Notes: generated by a model not told the origin, from the letters alone. 64,000 nt of DNA from Takakia lepidozioides (GCA_030704615.1 CM060731.1:8432001-8496000), one strand, 5' to 3'. Counted from the stretch's first letter, positions 1 to 10,889 are shown. Program-made: numbers and translations.

Positions 1-230
1 CCAAACTTCGCTAGAACTTAGTGTTGTTAGTAGGGTACTAGTAAGCAAAAAAAAATGAAGAACCTAATATTATGGACAAGTATTTAAATGAAAGACTCGT
101 CATTGGAACCTGGACCTAGTATTAAGATGTAACATAGAAAGCAAACTGTAACATGCCTAAATGCATGTCAATCCAAAACAAAGAAAAAAACTAGCGCAAA
201 TGTGAAGGGAAAAGACATTTCAATAACCAT

Positions 231-262
231 AATGGTTATGGTTATGGCTATGGTTATGGTAT
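231..262. repeat. imperfect ATGGTT microsatellite
   Basis: A short run of GGTTAT/GGCTAT hexamers, preceded by its own inverted start (ATAACCATAATGGTTAT), so it can also fold. The rest of 1-1284 is AT-rich, and I see no supported gene in it; short open frames on both strands lack recognisable motifs. Confidence 0.5.
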
Positions 263-1284
263 GAATAGATTTGGAAAGAAAATGGCGTTATATAACGATT
301 TTTGGGAAGCGCCTGGATCTCATGGGAGAAAATGGATCTGAAGAAAACATGAGAGAGGATAAAAAGTCAAACCACCAAATAAAAACAATGAGAAATAAAA
401 ATTGCTTAAAATTTGAACAACGGAAAAGGACATGTGAAATTCCCTCTTAAACCAGGGGCAAAGATGAGAAGTATGAAAATCAAATGAAATGAAAGTTTGG
501 TGCAGAAAAGTCGTAGAGCTTAGAGGGAAAATGGAGGAAAACCTCATAGAAAAACTTGAGGACTGGCAAATTGAAAAATTGTATGTCAACAACGATTGAA
601 TAAGGCTCCTCCTAGTGGGAGACTTCAGTGGGAGAATTGGTTATGCGAAAAGCAAGTCCAATGTTTCAGAGAAGGACTGGAATTGGGCTATTTTCTTCCA
701 TTGTTAAAAACCTCTTTGACCGAATTTGAAGACTCCAGTGGTCGTGCCTACCCATTTTGTTCTTGTGATCTATATGTTATGTAGGCGAAACTCCCCCACA
801 GGGTCATCTTTGTTGACCAAGACGTACAGCAGGCCAGCATCCAGCAAACCAGAAACAAAGGACGAGAACGTCCACTAGACATTCGAGGTTTAATGCGACA
901 TAAGAAGATAACAAAAAGGATCCCCAAACGCAAACAAGAAGGGCCATATAGAGAAGAAAATTTTATTTCTTAAATCGAAGTACTGGAGTTGACCTCAACA
1001 ATATGTCCTTGGTCTGGAACTCGCTCGCACGACTCGTTTTCTGACTGATGATTAGCCTCCTCCAAATTAACGCGCGCCTTCACTGATTCGGCGGTAGTAA
1101 TTCTCTTAGTGCTATTCCTTGTCGTATTTTTTCGTGGAGGCATTGTCCACACAACATTGGTCACGTGGATCCATTGAGAAGGATCTGACGAGTTATACTC
1201 CCAAAGTTTTGACCAACAGTCCCTGTACCTTTCCAAGTCTGTTGGGTTACCACCTTTTCTCGGTCTCCACCACTCCACCTTCAG

Positions 1285-1807
1285 CTTCTTAAAATTGGTG
1301 ATGACTCTGTTGTCTTCGAGACAAAAGACTACTCAAATATCTTGGATGCTTTTGTGGCTCGGCAACTCATGTCTAGTGCTTTTGTATTTTTCTCCACACA
1401 AGAATCATCGAGAAATCTTGTGTCATACATCCGGAATGGCCCTGGATCAAAATCGTTTATTATCCGACAGGGTTATTACATTCCTGGCGAGTTTGAATCA
1501 CCTTACAAGAGCTGCACGACTATATTCTCCCGGACGGTCCTTTGCCTCGACTACGTATTTCCGGCAACAGCTGAGGAGATGGTGAATCCGGACGACCACA
1601 TTCAAACTGTTTTGTTATCGCCGGACCCAATTAATCCCGTTATCCAAGGACCAGATGTAGACCCAACCTCGCAGGATATGGAGTGCAGAACTTACAATCA
1701 TGAGCTGAGGCCGGACACCTACGATTACCTGGTTTTTTTTTTTTTGCAGGGACGGGATGTCTTGTGTGAACATTTTCGGAGGACTGGCAATGACATATGT
1801 TCTTCTT
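1285..1807 (+). CDS. exon-like open region, unknown product
   Basis: An open frame of about 174 codons lies between a plausible splice acceptor (TTCAG ending at 1284) and a plausible donor (GT at 1808). The encoded segment starts LLKIGDDSVVFETKDYSN and includes an Asp/Pro-rich stretch near its end. I do not recognise a domain. A run of T at about 1731-1745 gives consecutive Phe codons and may be an insertion or slippage site. It lies about 2 kb upstream of the FCP1-like domains on the same strand, so it may be a 5' exon of that locus, but I could not join it in phase to the next open segment. It could also be an isolated gene fragment. Confidence 0.3.
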
Positions 1808-2159
1808 GTAAGCGGATTCTGCATCTTGGAATTGTCTGTGTTTTCAGTTTTCCGGATTTAACTCTCGTATTATTGACGTTGTCGGAAAAGCGTGTTTAAC
1901 CTGTGTCTAATTGTTCCATTTTGTTAACCTCCATTGGGCAGTGGAGGTTCATGTTATTGGAGTTGTGGGTGTTTTGGGTGTTTGTTATTCTGCAGATTGG
2001 TGTATTTGGTAGTTGTCTCAAAAGAAAGCCTAACCCTTTCAATCTATCGATGGTAGGTGTTCGTCGGATTTTTTTTGATATCATTGTTTGGTTTCATTGC
2101 AAGAAAGAAATATTCGTGTGCTCGACATAAACTTTGTAACAAAAAAGAAATTTTGTAGA

Positions 2160-2711
2160 AGCAAGGTGGAGGCCTATTTCAGGACCCTCCAGATTGACAA
2201 TCAGACTATCGCAGGAGCCGGAGATGACGGAGACTCACTGCAGGATGACGAAGTAGACGAAAAAAATGATGACGAAGGACACGACAAGGATCAGGACGAG
2301 GAAATGGAGGAGAAACAAGAAGAGGATGACGAGGAGGAGAAAGACGAAGATGAGAACATGGAAATCGTCAACGGAGTCCAGGGGCAGATCCGGCTAATGT
2401 TGGGAAGGAGAGGGCTAGGAAATTTCACGGTTGGATAATCTAGGTAGTACTCCAAATACCCAAGAACGCGTTGCGCCACAAGATGTACACAATCTGGACA
2501 GCTCTTCCTCCAGTTCCGATAACACCACGAATAAGAATCCGGCTTCTCCAGGGGGACAAGAAGTGACATCAAGGGAGTTAGTTGAAACCCTCGGTCAAGG
2601 GTTCACACCTGTGGAAGGTGACGAGCCATTGATTATGTCACTGGATCCCGTTAACAATCGTCGTGAGCTAGTATCCCAGAATGTCACCCAGAAAGTGGTT
2701 CTGGATATAGG
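2160..2711 (+). CDS. acidic then Ser-rich low-complexity coding segment
   Basis: Two overlapping open frames follow each other. The first (about 2160-2438) encodes a short ordered start (SKVEAYFRTLQIDNQT) followed by a very acidic Asp/Glu/Lys tract. The second (about 2431-2711) encodes a Ser-rich, then neutral segment and ends at a good donor (GATATAG followed by GTAACG). The frames differ, so either a frameshift or an unrecognised splice lies near 2400-2430. Acidic and Ser-rich linkers like these suit the regions between the folded domains of the downstream FCP1-like locus. No function can be assigned from composition alone. Confidence 0.3.
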
Positions 2712-2757
2712 TAACGAATGACAATTAGTGAATGTTTATTCGTACACACTTCTGAAT

Positions 2758-2846
2758 ACAATATGATAATATTGTAATTATATATACTTGTGATTGGAAT
2801 AATCCGAATGTTTTTTCCATATGACAATATTGTAATTATATATAAT
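2758..2846 (+). repeat. AT-rich 26-bp direct repeat
   Basis: The sequence ATATGAYAATATTGTAATTA occurs twice, about 59 bp apart, inside what looks like an intron. It is a simple local duplication. Confidence 0.5.
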
Positions 2847-2972
2847 CCCAATGTTTTTCCCATATCCGTCTTTCTGGACTTCCGAATAAAACATATTTCC
2901 ACCCGGATACATATTTCCGTTCGTACACCTTTGTGGACAGCCACTAACCGATTTGGATAATTTTTCTTGTAG

Positions 2973-3224
2973 ATCCAAGAATCCAATACGGAGGAAATGA
3001 CACACACAAGAAAATGATCAAAGGAGACTTAAACGGTGAAGAGACACGTGGATCTGACAGTGAGGGCCAGGTCACCTGAGCCGGTTCCGCAAGTAACCTT
3101 CACTGTCCAGTCGACGTTGCCATCAAGGGACGCAAGAATTGAGTCGAAGAATCCTCCTACTTGCGGGGAAGGAGAAGAGACAGAGCACCACAATCGTGTA
3201 ATCCAACAACAGATCCCGATTCGG
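2973..3224 (+). pseudogene. decayed copy of the duplicated linker exon
   Basis: This stretch aligns along its whole length with the exon at 3367-3612. Both follow a TGTAG acceptor, both contain the block GTGAAGAGA (3036 and 3430), and both continue with Pro-Glu-Pro and QST/QSR-LPS segments. In the frame of the good copy this one has two in-frame stops, TGA at 3015-3017 and TAA at 3030-3032, so it cannot be used as an equivalent exon. It still ends near a donor-like GTAAAA at 3225. Confidence 0.55.
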
Positions 3225-3366
3225 GTAAAACATTGGCTTTTTTCTTATTACTCTTATTATTGGTCTTTCAGTCTAATTTTCGGTATTGCTCAATTCGGTA
3301 ATTTTGTCAGATCATTTTGGACCACCATAGTCGTCATCCGTGGGATTTTTCATTAATTTCATGTAG

Positions 3367-3612
3367 ATTCGTGAGACGACGCTTGAGGAGATCAAACACA
3401 AGAGGACCGACTCTATCGAAATTGAGACGGTGAAGAGAAGAGTGGATCGAACAATTACTGTCGCTCTATCTGAGCCAGTCATACAAGTTACCTCCACTGG
3501 ACAGTCGAGGTTGCCATCTGCCTCCACAGAGAAGGACGATAACGTTGGACGTAGAGATGGGAAAGAGGAGGAGCAGCCTGCCCAGGGATCTCAACGGCCC
3601 ACTCCAAAAATG
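3367..3612 (+). CDS. linker exon of the FCP1-like locus
   Basis: An 82-codon exon, open throughout and in phase 0 at both ends. The acceptor is ATGTAG ending at 3366 and the donor is GTAATG at 3613. It joins in phase to the exon starting at 3702 (acceptor CCATAG), which encodes the first FCP1-like domain. The product is charged and Pro/Ser-containing, begins IRETTLEEIKHKRTD and has no recognised fold. It is the intact member of a tandem exon duplication; the upstream copy at 2973-3224 is broken. Confidence 0.5.
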
Positions 3613-3701
3613 GTAATGATTTCAACTCCATTCTTCCGTTTGTCTACTTTGGGATTTTACTCAAATTGAAATTAATAATGAACTTTTCTGTTATTCCATA
3701 G

Positions 3702-4512
3702 GACAACATGCATTACCCTCCAGTCAACTATTTCCTTTCTGTCAATCCAAACGATCTGCATTCCCTTCCTTGGGGACCGAACGGATGCCGGCCAGGATAC
3801 TACGTCCTGGTTTTGGACATCGGTTACCTTTGTGAGGTTTTCCTAAAGGATGGAAAGAAAACACCTCCTGCCACCCAGCCTTGTATCTCCGCAGGGAAAT
3901 TCCAAGTTAGCTACGCGAAACAGTCTTGACGAATTCGTTAAGTGGGCCGTCAAAAAGTTTTCCGTTTGGCTTTGGAACACTGGACCTGAAATGAACGTCG
4001 AGACTATCGCCAAGGCCGTGTTCGGGAAGTATTTTTCCCAGGTCAGAACTTACAGCAGTGAGAATTCCGTCATGCATAGATCGACATTCAACGAAAAATG
4101 GCCCAAAGCTTCCAAAAATCCCATCTACTTTAAACGTCTTTACGACATTTTCGCTGAGGAAGACCCGATGGCTTACAAATCCAATACTCTCCTCATCGAC
4201 ACTGTAGACAATATGTACAAGTCCTATTTGAACCCGTTAGGACATACCATCTTCCTTCCAAAATATAAGGCGCGCGTGGACCCTGACAGGGATAAATTTC
4301 TACTGGAAGAGCTCAAGCCTCACCTTAACATGTTCCGGTTATCGGGGATGGATGTCATGCCGTTCAACGACCTACATTCTTTCGGCGTTTCGAAGGATTT
4401 ATTCGAGGACGACCCAACGGTCAAATTTCTTAGAGACTTTGATTATAGGTGGCAGAAGTTTCTTAGCAATCTCGAGTTGCGTGCCGCTGCATTGGGACAT
4501 AAAATATTTTAA
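3702..4512 (+). pseudogene. FCP1/NIF-phosphatase-like domain 1, frameshifted
   Basis: The segment begins DNMHYPPVNYF and reaches the phosphatase motif I region YVLVLDIGYLC. It then runs into a stop at about 3929, while the rest of the domain continues in the next frame (SLDEFVKWAVKKFSVWLWNT through LLIDTVDNMYKSYLNP). A frameshift therefore lies at about 3915-3928. In FCP1/SCP enzymes motif I is DxDx(T/V) and both Asp residues act in catalysis; plant relatives often read D-x-N-G-L-L. Here the motif is D-I-G, so even an unbroken copy would probably be inactive. The acidic pair of motif III is also changed (IDT in place of IDD). This is the first of three related domains in tandem. Confidence 0.65.
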
Positions 4513-4632
4513 CTGAGTTTGCTGAACCTCGGCTGTCCAGTGGACGTTCTTGTTCACTTTCCTGGTGTCAGTTTTTCCAATGCATTGTATTGTTCCCTTT
4601 TATCATCCTAAGTATGAATGACTCTCTGGCAG

Positions 4633-5364
4633 ATTGGAGCACCTGTTTCTCCTCCTGCGCAAGGGTTGCATTTGATTATTTTTGACTTGAATGGAGTCTT
4701 GTGCAAAATCTTGAAGCACCAGAAGAGCTACAATGTCCCCCGGTTTTTAGAATCGGACTACAAAATTCCAGCTCTTGTCGGATTCCGACTTGTCTTTAGA
4801 CGGGAGAAATATCGTGAAGTGTGGACAGAGTTGCACAAACACTACCGGTTAGGGATTTGGAGCTCTATGATGTACAAGAACTTGCAGCCCATCCTGGATT
4901 TTTTGCTTCGTGGTCTACCTCAACCGGCCTTCGTTATGTCTCAAGAGGATTGTATTTCATGCCCTACTTCGGTTCACCCTCAATTCAAATCAGGATTGGA
5001 CCCTCCTCATTTGTTTTTGAAGCCACTGGTCAAGGTCTGGCAGAGATTTGGTGGGCAATACACCAAGAGTAACACTCTGTTCATTGACAACACCGCCATG
5101 AAGTGTGTATTGAACCCGCCCGACTCATGTCTTGTTCTCAAACCGTTCCAGACCGTTGAGACTGATGGTTGCTATCTTCTCAAGGTTCTTCAGACCTATT
5201 TGCTTGGAATGAGGAAACATCCCACTGTTTCAAGCTATCTTAGGAAAAAAAGGATAGGGTTGAGTCTTTTTCCCATTGTTTCAAACGATCCCAAGTTTAG
5301 CCCATTCTGGGATCTTATTGAGGACAACGGTTTTAACAGTCTCAGATATGATGCTTCAAAATAA
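4633..5364 (+). CDS. FCP1/NIF-phosphatase-like domain 2
   Basis: An open exon of about 244 codons after a good acceptor (CTCTGGCAG ending at 4632). It carries a complete HAD-type FCP1 homology domain: motif I LIIFDLNGVLC at residues 17-27, the insertion with GIWSSMMYKNLQPILDFL, and motif III LFIDNTAMKCVLNP. The plant subfamily with D-L-N-G-V/L-L keeps the nucleophile Asp but has Asn for the second Asp. Motif III here has IDN rather than IDD, so catalysis is doubtful. This is the only one of the three domains with no internal stop or frameshift. It may be one exon of a multi-domain gene, or a separate tandem duplicate; no promoter distinguishes these. Confidence 0.6.
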   Translation: MGAPVSPPAQGLHLIIFDLNGVLCKILKHQKSYNVPRFLESDYKIPALVGFRLVFRREKYREVWTELHKHYRLGIWSSMMYKNLQPILDFLLRGLPQPAFVMSQEDCISCPTSVHPQFKSGLDPPHLFLKPLVKVWQRFGGQYTKSNTLFIDNTAMKCVLNPPDSCLVLKPFQTVETDGCYLLKVLQTYLLGMRKHPTVSSYLRKKRIGLSLFPIVSNDPKFSPFWDLIEDNGFNSLRYDASK

Positions 5365-5606
5365 ATTATTTTTTATCAATCCCATCTCACTCAAGCTATT
5401 GAATATCTTCATGGTTTCTCTTTTTCATTTCCTTGTAATCACACACTTGAAAGATATGGTACTCTCATTTTGACTCATTTTCAGTTGAATTCTTTACGCA
5501 CATTCCGGGCAATCCCAAGACTCTGATACAGGCCTTCATACGGGGACAAAACAGTGGAGGTTCGCATTCGTGCATTCCCGGATTTATGATTATGTCTCTT
5601 TGGCAG

Positions 5607-5804
5607 GTTCAAGGAGATGCTGAGAACGTCATCGGTTCCTCAAGTCCCCTAAAGGAACCCTCCGGATCAGCTGTGAGTCGGAGTATTGAAGGCTTTCCGA
5701 GGATTCACGATGGTGCTCAAATTGAGGATGGATTCTCTGTCAGACCCTTGTCCTCCCGGGAAGCAGGCGACACTCTTCTCCTCTCGGGGTCCTCCTGGGG
5801 GTAA
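5607..5804 (+). CDS. Ser-rich linker segment of the FCP1-like locus
   Basis: An open frame begins right after an acceptor (TTTGGCAG ending at 5606) and encodes VQGDAENVIGSSSPLKEPSG, then a Ser/Gly-rich tail. The 15 bases ending at this acceptor closely resemble those before domain 2 (ATGWCTCTYTGGCAG), as expected if whole exon modules were duplicated. Between 5805 and 6843 further short open stretches exist, for example about 6187-6519 with a basic KADKKKRADSKD segment and a donor-like GTACAT, but I cannot join them into one model. Confidence 0.3.
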   Translation, partial: VQGDAENVIGSSSPLKEPSGSAVSRSIEGFPRIHDGAQIEDGFSVRPLSSREAGDTLLLSGSSWG

Positions 5805-6843
5805 AATCCAAGGTGCAGGTGAAGAACACAAATATCCTGGAGACTTTATCAACCTTTCCGAACATTCCTCACCCTCCCTGTTCAGTACGCAGGGTCTGGT
5901 CTATCCAACCGTCGGGGACTCGGCTACGGCTCCGCTGCACCTGCTTCCGTCTCTTCCTCGCATATCTCCCCAGCACGAGGGTTGGACAGCCCAAATCCGC
6001 AGGAGTCAGGTGACTTAAACTCATTTCTCGCTCCTTGCTCATTCTCATAGTTTCACTTAGTTTGGGGTCTGATATTCATCTGTCGCTCCAGGTAAGAAAA
6101 TCTGCAGATTATGACCTTCCTGTCAAACGACGTCTGCATTGGAATGCAGTTCCGAGATAAATTATTCCTTCGTTGCGTTTTCATTCCATCCAGGATGTCG
6201 AGTGCTCAAGGGGCAATTTTCTGTGCTTGCCTGTTGTTGCCCCTCCACTTCTCCCATCGTTCAATGGCAAAACATTTCCAACATCGATACAGCATGACCT
6301 TGAACTGCTCGCACAATGTTCTGCACCAAAGAGGCGAAAAACAGCCCCCGAGCCATTTCCTTCCTCTGTAGGGAATCATTACAAAGGACAAAAGGCTGAC
6401 AAGAAAAAAAGAGCGGACTCCAAAGACATGAGGACTCCCTCGGATGTTGTGGCGCCTCGTCAATCCAAGCTCGCGGGAATCCACTGTTCTTCTGCTAGAC
6501 ATTCCAATAAGGCTTCAATGGTACATTTCAAAACAATTTCTCCACTTTCGTTTGCAGTTTTATTTTCTGTCCCAAACTAACTCCGTAATTTCTATACAAG
6601 CGAGTATGGAGCTGCATAACTTCTTGAATGCGCCTCCCGACAAGGTGCGTCCACTAACCTCCACTTGACAGCCGACGTTCATCTTTTCGTGATCTCGAAC
6701 TCTTCGATATATGGTCTACTCTTGGTCATTTACAGTAGTCCATTGTCGGGACACTTATGTCTCCGAAAACGTAGAGGTCACTCTGAAAGTAAGAAACACT
6801 ACATTGTGTTGTTTCTGACGACGGGAACACTTAAATTGCGCAG

Positions 6844-7794
6844 GTTGGTATCGTCCATCAGCCTTCATTTGCAACATTGGGGAAGAGGAAACGGAGGCTA
6901 TTAATATTGAGTGTCAACGGTCTCCTTTGCTACCGGCCACCTCCAACCGGCGGTGAATTGCTTAAGGAGAGATTTCGTTTTAGGAAAGTTACAGTTTATG
7001 TTCCCGAAAGACCTTTTGTGGTTCCCCGGCCCGGAGTCTTGGAGTTTCTCAACCTTGCGTTCATGCATTTTCACGTGGCGATCTGGTCATGTGCTGAAAG
7101 ACATGTTCTTTGTAGGATGCTCGAGTGCTTAGTTCCTACGAAAATTGCGAAGAAGTTTTGCTTCATCTGGTCAGCTGAGGATTGCAAAGACACTACCGGT
7201 TATATCATGCCGGGGATGAAATATCTCGTTAAGGATATTCGCACTGTTCTTGCCAAGTACCCTGGTACACCCTTTGCAACGCAGGGACAAATACTCCTTG
7301 TTGATGATGAGCCATCAAAGGGCCTCCGAAACCCACCAAATACTGGATTCTTCCGTATTTCATACAAGCCATCACCAAAGGGATTGGTTGACCAGGATGA
7401 TATGACAAAAGCTGTGTGACCATATATATTGAAAATGGCTGCAGCTTCAACAGTCGTAGATTACATCAGCGAAAACCCTGCCAAGTGTTCTCGTAAGCCT
7501 ATTGGTCATGACCATGCCTATTGGGCTTGGTATGGAAGATATGTTGATCCTCGTGTTTGGATCCCACAACAAAAGGAACCTGATTACCTTGGTATGTACT
7601 TATCCCACTGTTTGTTGTTTATGGAGAATTTGATCTTGAAAGTGTCTTCCACTTGCACTTTTACTTTATCATTTTTTCTGCAAATGTTCCACATTTCAGC
7701 TGACATTTGTCATATGAAAAAATTGTTTTGCCCAGTCACATTCAAGGAGCGAATTCGAAAAGAAGAAGAAGAGCTTCGTGATTGGCAAGAATGA
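6844..7794 (+). pseudogene. FCP1/NIF-phosphatase-like domain 3, one nonsense codon
   Basis: Two exons join cleanly in phase: 6844-7591 (acceptor GCGCAG, donor GTATGT) and 7700-7794 (acceptor TTTCAG). The first carries motif I LLILSVNGLLC, in which the nucleophile Asp is replaced by Ser, then VVPRPGVLEFLNLAF, a WSCAERH block and motif III ILLVDDEPSKGLRNPPNTGF. A TGA at 7417-7419 interrupts the frame. It is the only stop: 58 further codons in the same frame encode the expected family C-terminus (VVDYISENP, then HDHAYWAWYG) and the last exon ends RDWQE. The nonsense change therefore looks recent, or the protein ends early at AV. Loss of the nucleophile argues against phosphatase activity in either case. 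Confidence 0.65.
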
Positions 7795-8532
7795 TGGGCT
7801 TCCCGGCAGGCTTCAAGGGCATCAAGAGATTCAACAAGTAGAGTTCCAAGTAACATTTCGGATGATAATGTTACTACTAGGTTCGAATTCTCCGAAAGTA
7901 TTTCCGTTTTCATCTGGTGCGGAGACCGTTGCAAGTGGTTGTGGTAACCGGAGGCGTCTTCGAACACATGCCTTGACTGCGAGCCGTTTGGGAGGAGGCT
8001 TTGTAATACTAATGGGTTAGTGTAAGCCGTTGTATGGCTTCGAGCCGCTGGATAACATTAAATCCAACGGATGTACAGTTGACGTTACATTAAGTTTGAC
8101 TGTAACACCAAAGTTGCAATCTCTAATAAAATATAAATGTTTATCATCAATGTATGCGGACACATTCTTTCATATCATCCTCTTCATCACATGCCATGAT
8201 TGTTCTATGTTTGGTTTTGTATGTCATCTGATATGACAACCATTTTCTGCAAAAAGTTTTACATATCTGACCTCACATCATGGTGTAATTTATTGCATCC
8301 TCCCATTTTTTTCGTGAACGTCAACTTGGCAGTGGATGTTCTTCTAAAACCACAATACATACTTATATTGTCTCCAAAAATGTTTGGAGGATTATATTGT
8401 GTATAAAATAAACAAAATAATCATATATATCGCTTTATTTCAATAATAAATTTTGATTATTCATATTTCTCATATTATTTCTGGACCAAACAAAAGTCCA
8501 GAATTAGTTAAAATAGTGTTATTAGGGATATC
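7795..8532. other. 3' flank of the FCP1-like locus, no gene seen
   Basis: Short open frames only, none with motifs or splice support. The part after 8050 is AT-rich and resembles untranslated or intergenic DNA. Confidence 0.4.
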
Positions 8533-9056
8533 ATGACTAGAAATCAGTTTGAGAGCATCACAAGATGCCTACATTTGGTGGACAATGACACTGGTTTCAT
8601 ACAAATCAGACCCGAGATTTGATAAGCTTGCTGAGGTGAGGTGGTTGTTGGAGGAATTTGTCCAACGATATGCAAGTCATTTCAATCCCCACCAGTTCTT
8701 GACAGTGGATGAGATGATGGTGCATTGGTCGGGCACGATATGCGGGTTCAAAATGTACATGCCAGATAAGCCAGTGAAGCATGGCATAAAAATATGGGTT
8801 GTTACATGTTCAGTTTCTAAGTATGTTCATAATTTTGAGGTATACTTGGGCAAAGATGATGCTATGGATTTGGGCCATGGTCAAGGGCATGCGGTGGTCA
8901 CGTCGATGTTAAAGGGCTTTGAAAACAATGGACATGTGGTGTGCCCATAATATTTTCACTTCTATTCGTTTGTTACATGATCTACTTGAAAATGGCATTA
9001 TGGCCTGTGGTACAACTCGCATTTGTCGCAAGGGCTTCCCTCCATCGGGCCAAAAT
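8533..9056 (+). pseudogene. piggyBac-type transposase fragment
   Basis: The conserved DDE_Tnp_1_7 core is readable: TRNQFESITRCLHLVDN, then DPRFDKLAEVRWLLEEF, the first catalytic Asp in FLTVDEMMVHWSG, then MYMPDKPVKHGIKIWV and FEVYLGK. Past about 8945 the frame changes and continues NIFTSIRLLHDLL and ACGTTRICRKGFPPSG, the region of the second catalytic Asp, which is itself lost at the frameshift. Another frameshift lies at about 8580-8595. The C-terminal third and both element ends are missing, so this is an immobile relic. It is related to the fuller element at 26.5-30.2 kb. Confidence 0.75.
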
Positions 9057-10230
9057 GCATGATCGAGGCAAATGGATGTATATAAGTTGTTTTTTTTTTT
9101 TTGTTTTTTTTTTTTTTTTTTTTTAATAAAATTTTACCGCCCCTCCTTAGCTGCATAGTATGATAAAAGCAAATGGACATATGTAAGAGACACACAAAAA
9201 TTTAAAACAAAATTTAAAAATTAAAAAATTAAAAATAAAAATTGCCTTACATGCATGAGGCCAAATCCACAATTGTTCACGATCAAGGCAAATGAACGTA
9301 GCTAAGACATAATATATATATATATAGCCTCTCATTTTAGATTAATTGGGTCTTTAATTCTCACATGTGCGCCAGGCAGACGCACGAACATCGGGTCGCC
9401 TCCGACTTCATCCGCGACCACCTGGTGGGTCTGCTCGCGGGTCCGAGTTTGCTGGCGTCCAATGGCGGGTCTGCCGCCGCAGACAGCCCCGCCCTCGGGA
9501 CTTGGAAACTTTTTCGGGGAAACTCGTCCGTAAAAAAGATCCCGAACCGTAAAAAATATCATTGTTAATGCACTACAGCGCTAGCCATATTTGAACCCAC
9601 AACCTCATGGACACCATCCGAAGCGCCCAACCACCACACTATCCACTATTTACTACTACAATACCAGTTTTTGTATCCCTTATACTAGAAAAGGGGTGCT
9701 GTCAGCCCTCACGTGACCTAGAAGGAGGGTGGACCCTACCAGGGCCAACAGACCCCACCTGAGCAAACCCCCCATGCGGCTGCCGGGTATGGGGCCGGGA
9801 CCGAGGCGACCCCGCATCCGTGCGTGGGGCCCGCGGTGCCTAGACGTGAGCCTTAAACACCCAATTACCGTACCTGCCTACGCTGTCCGATGAAAATTAA
9901 ATGCAAAAATATACTGCCGAATTTTCTTAAAATGAAGTCCTCCCATGAACAAATATCAGAAATTCGACCCCCAGTCATGCCCTTCCGAATTTATTTGCAA
10001 TACCATTGCACTAGCCGCACACATATGTGATATAAGTATCTGTATTTTTTTTATTTATCATGAAAATTTTCGGAACTACAGAAATTAAGAAAAATTAATT
10101 AGTCCGGCGGGGTCATGATGAATAGCATAGGCAAGTACGATATTCAACAATGAGAAGTATATATATATATATACCCCTAGTTGCATGAGGCCAAATCCAT
10201 GATCGTTAATGATTGAGGCAATTGGACGTA
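9049..10230 (+). repeat. four copies of a ~38-bp dispersed motif
   Basis: The pattern GAT(C/T)RAGGCAAATGGAYGTA followed by a TATAAG-like end occurs at about 9060-9086, 9160-9187, 9281-9306 and 10211-10230. Two copies (about 9252 and 10173) also share an upstream block GCATGAGGCCAAATCCA. The copies are spaced irregularly among poly-T (9091-9123), GC-rich and TA-dinucleotide DNA. I see no gene between 9123 and 10518 apart from the tRNA-like sequence listed separately. Confidence 0.5.
9575..9660 (-). repeat. tRNA-derived SINE-like sequence
   Basis: On the minus strand there is a box A-like TGGTTGGGCGC and, about 45 bp later, a box B-like GGTTCAAAT after a short T-stem. The cloverleaf is incomplete and there is no matched acceptor stem, so it is better read as a SINE head or retroposed tRNA relic than as a working tRNA gene. 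Confidence 0.35.
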
Positions 10231-10518
10231 TATAAGGCAAATAAACAATAATAATTAGTCCAACATGTTACAGTATTGCAGGTGCTGCCTGAACCACAAT
10301 CGTTGACGACCTTGACACTACCTTCTGGAGTGCTATGTTTTGTTCATATTCATGTGCACTGTTACTGGAAAAAATGAGGGTCTCCCTATCACAATAGACA
10401 CATGTCTGCGGAAATGGGAGTTTGTTCGATGTAATTTGTGTCAGTCTGCATTTATGGGCCTGAGAAATTACGTGCCGGAACGTAGCCTGCGTAGGCTCAC
10501 AGACTCATAGGGCCAGGC

Positions 10519-10728
10519 TCACGTTCTAGCATTCCCTATTTTGAAGTAGTCCAACTGCGTGTATAGAAGAAACTCGTGTACATTCACTCGTTTATCTTCA
10601 ATGACCAAATTTGTCTGGTGTATGCGATCAATAGATTCTGCTAGCAGTTTACTGCCTTTGTTAGTGGCCTCTACCATGTCCTTGTGCATAGATTATGATT
10701 TTCATTTTACACACATTGTGTTACCAGG
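10519..10728 (-). pseudogene. 3' part of trihelix-type pseudogene
   Basis: Read on the minus strand from the left end of the LTR element, the frame continues that of the pseudogene fragment on the other side (15120-16035) across the 5-bp target duplication. After two stops near the junction it encodes DMVEATNKGSKLLAESIDRI and VNVHEFLLYTQLDYFKIGNA and ends at TGA (10519-10521). This helical segment is the kind of C-terminal tail found after trihelix/Myb-like domains. The two parts form one gene that was decayed and then split by the insertion. Confidence 0.55.
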
Positions 10729-10889
10729 TGTCACGGACATAGCCCAGAGGAACTTACCAGGAGTAAATACCAAAAGTTATCAAGTTACCATGTTACCGAA
10801 AATAACCATGACTTAACGTGATTTACCATTATTTACCAAATTACTGGGAGTTTACCAAATTACCAAGAGTAACTTGGGAAACTACTCAG

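Noticed and set aside
226-266. Telomere-like GGTTA repeat
   Set aside because: The unit is ATGGTT with variation, not the plant TTTAGGG repeat.
9332-9562. GC-rich open frames on both strands near 9.4 kb
   Set aside because: Three overlapping frames of similar length with no recognised domain; GC richness alone explains the absence of stops.
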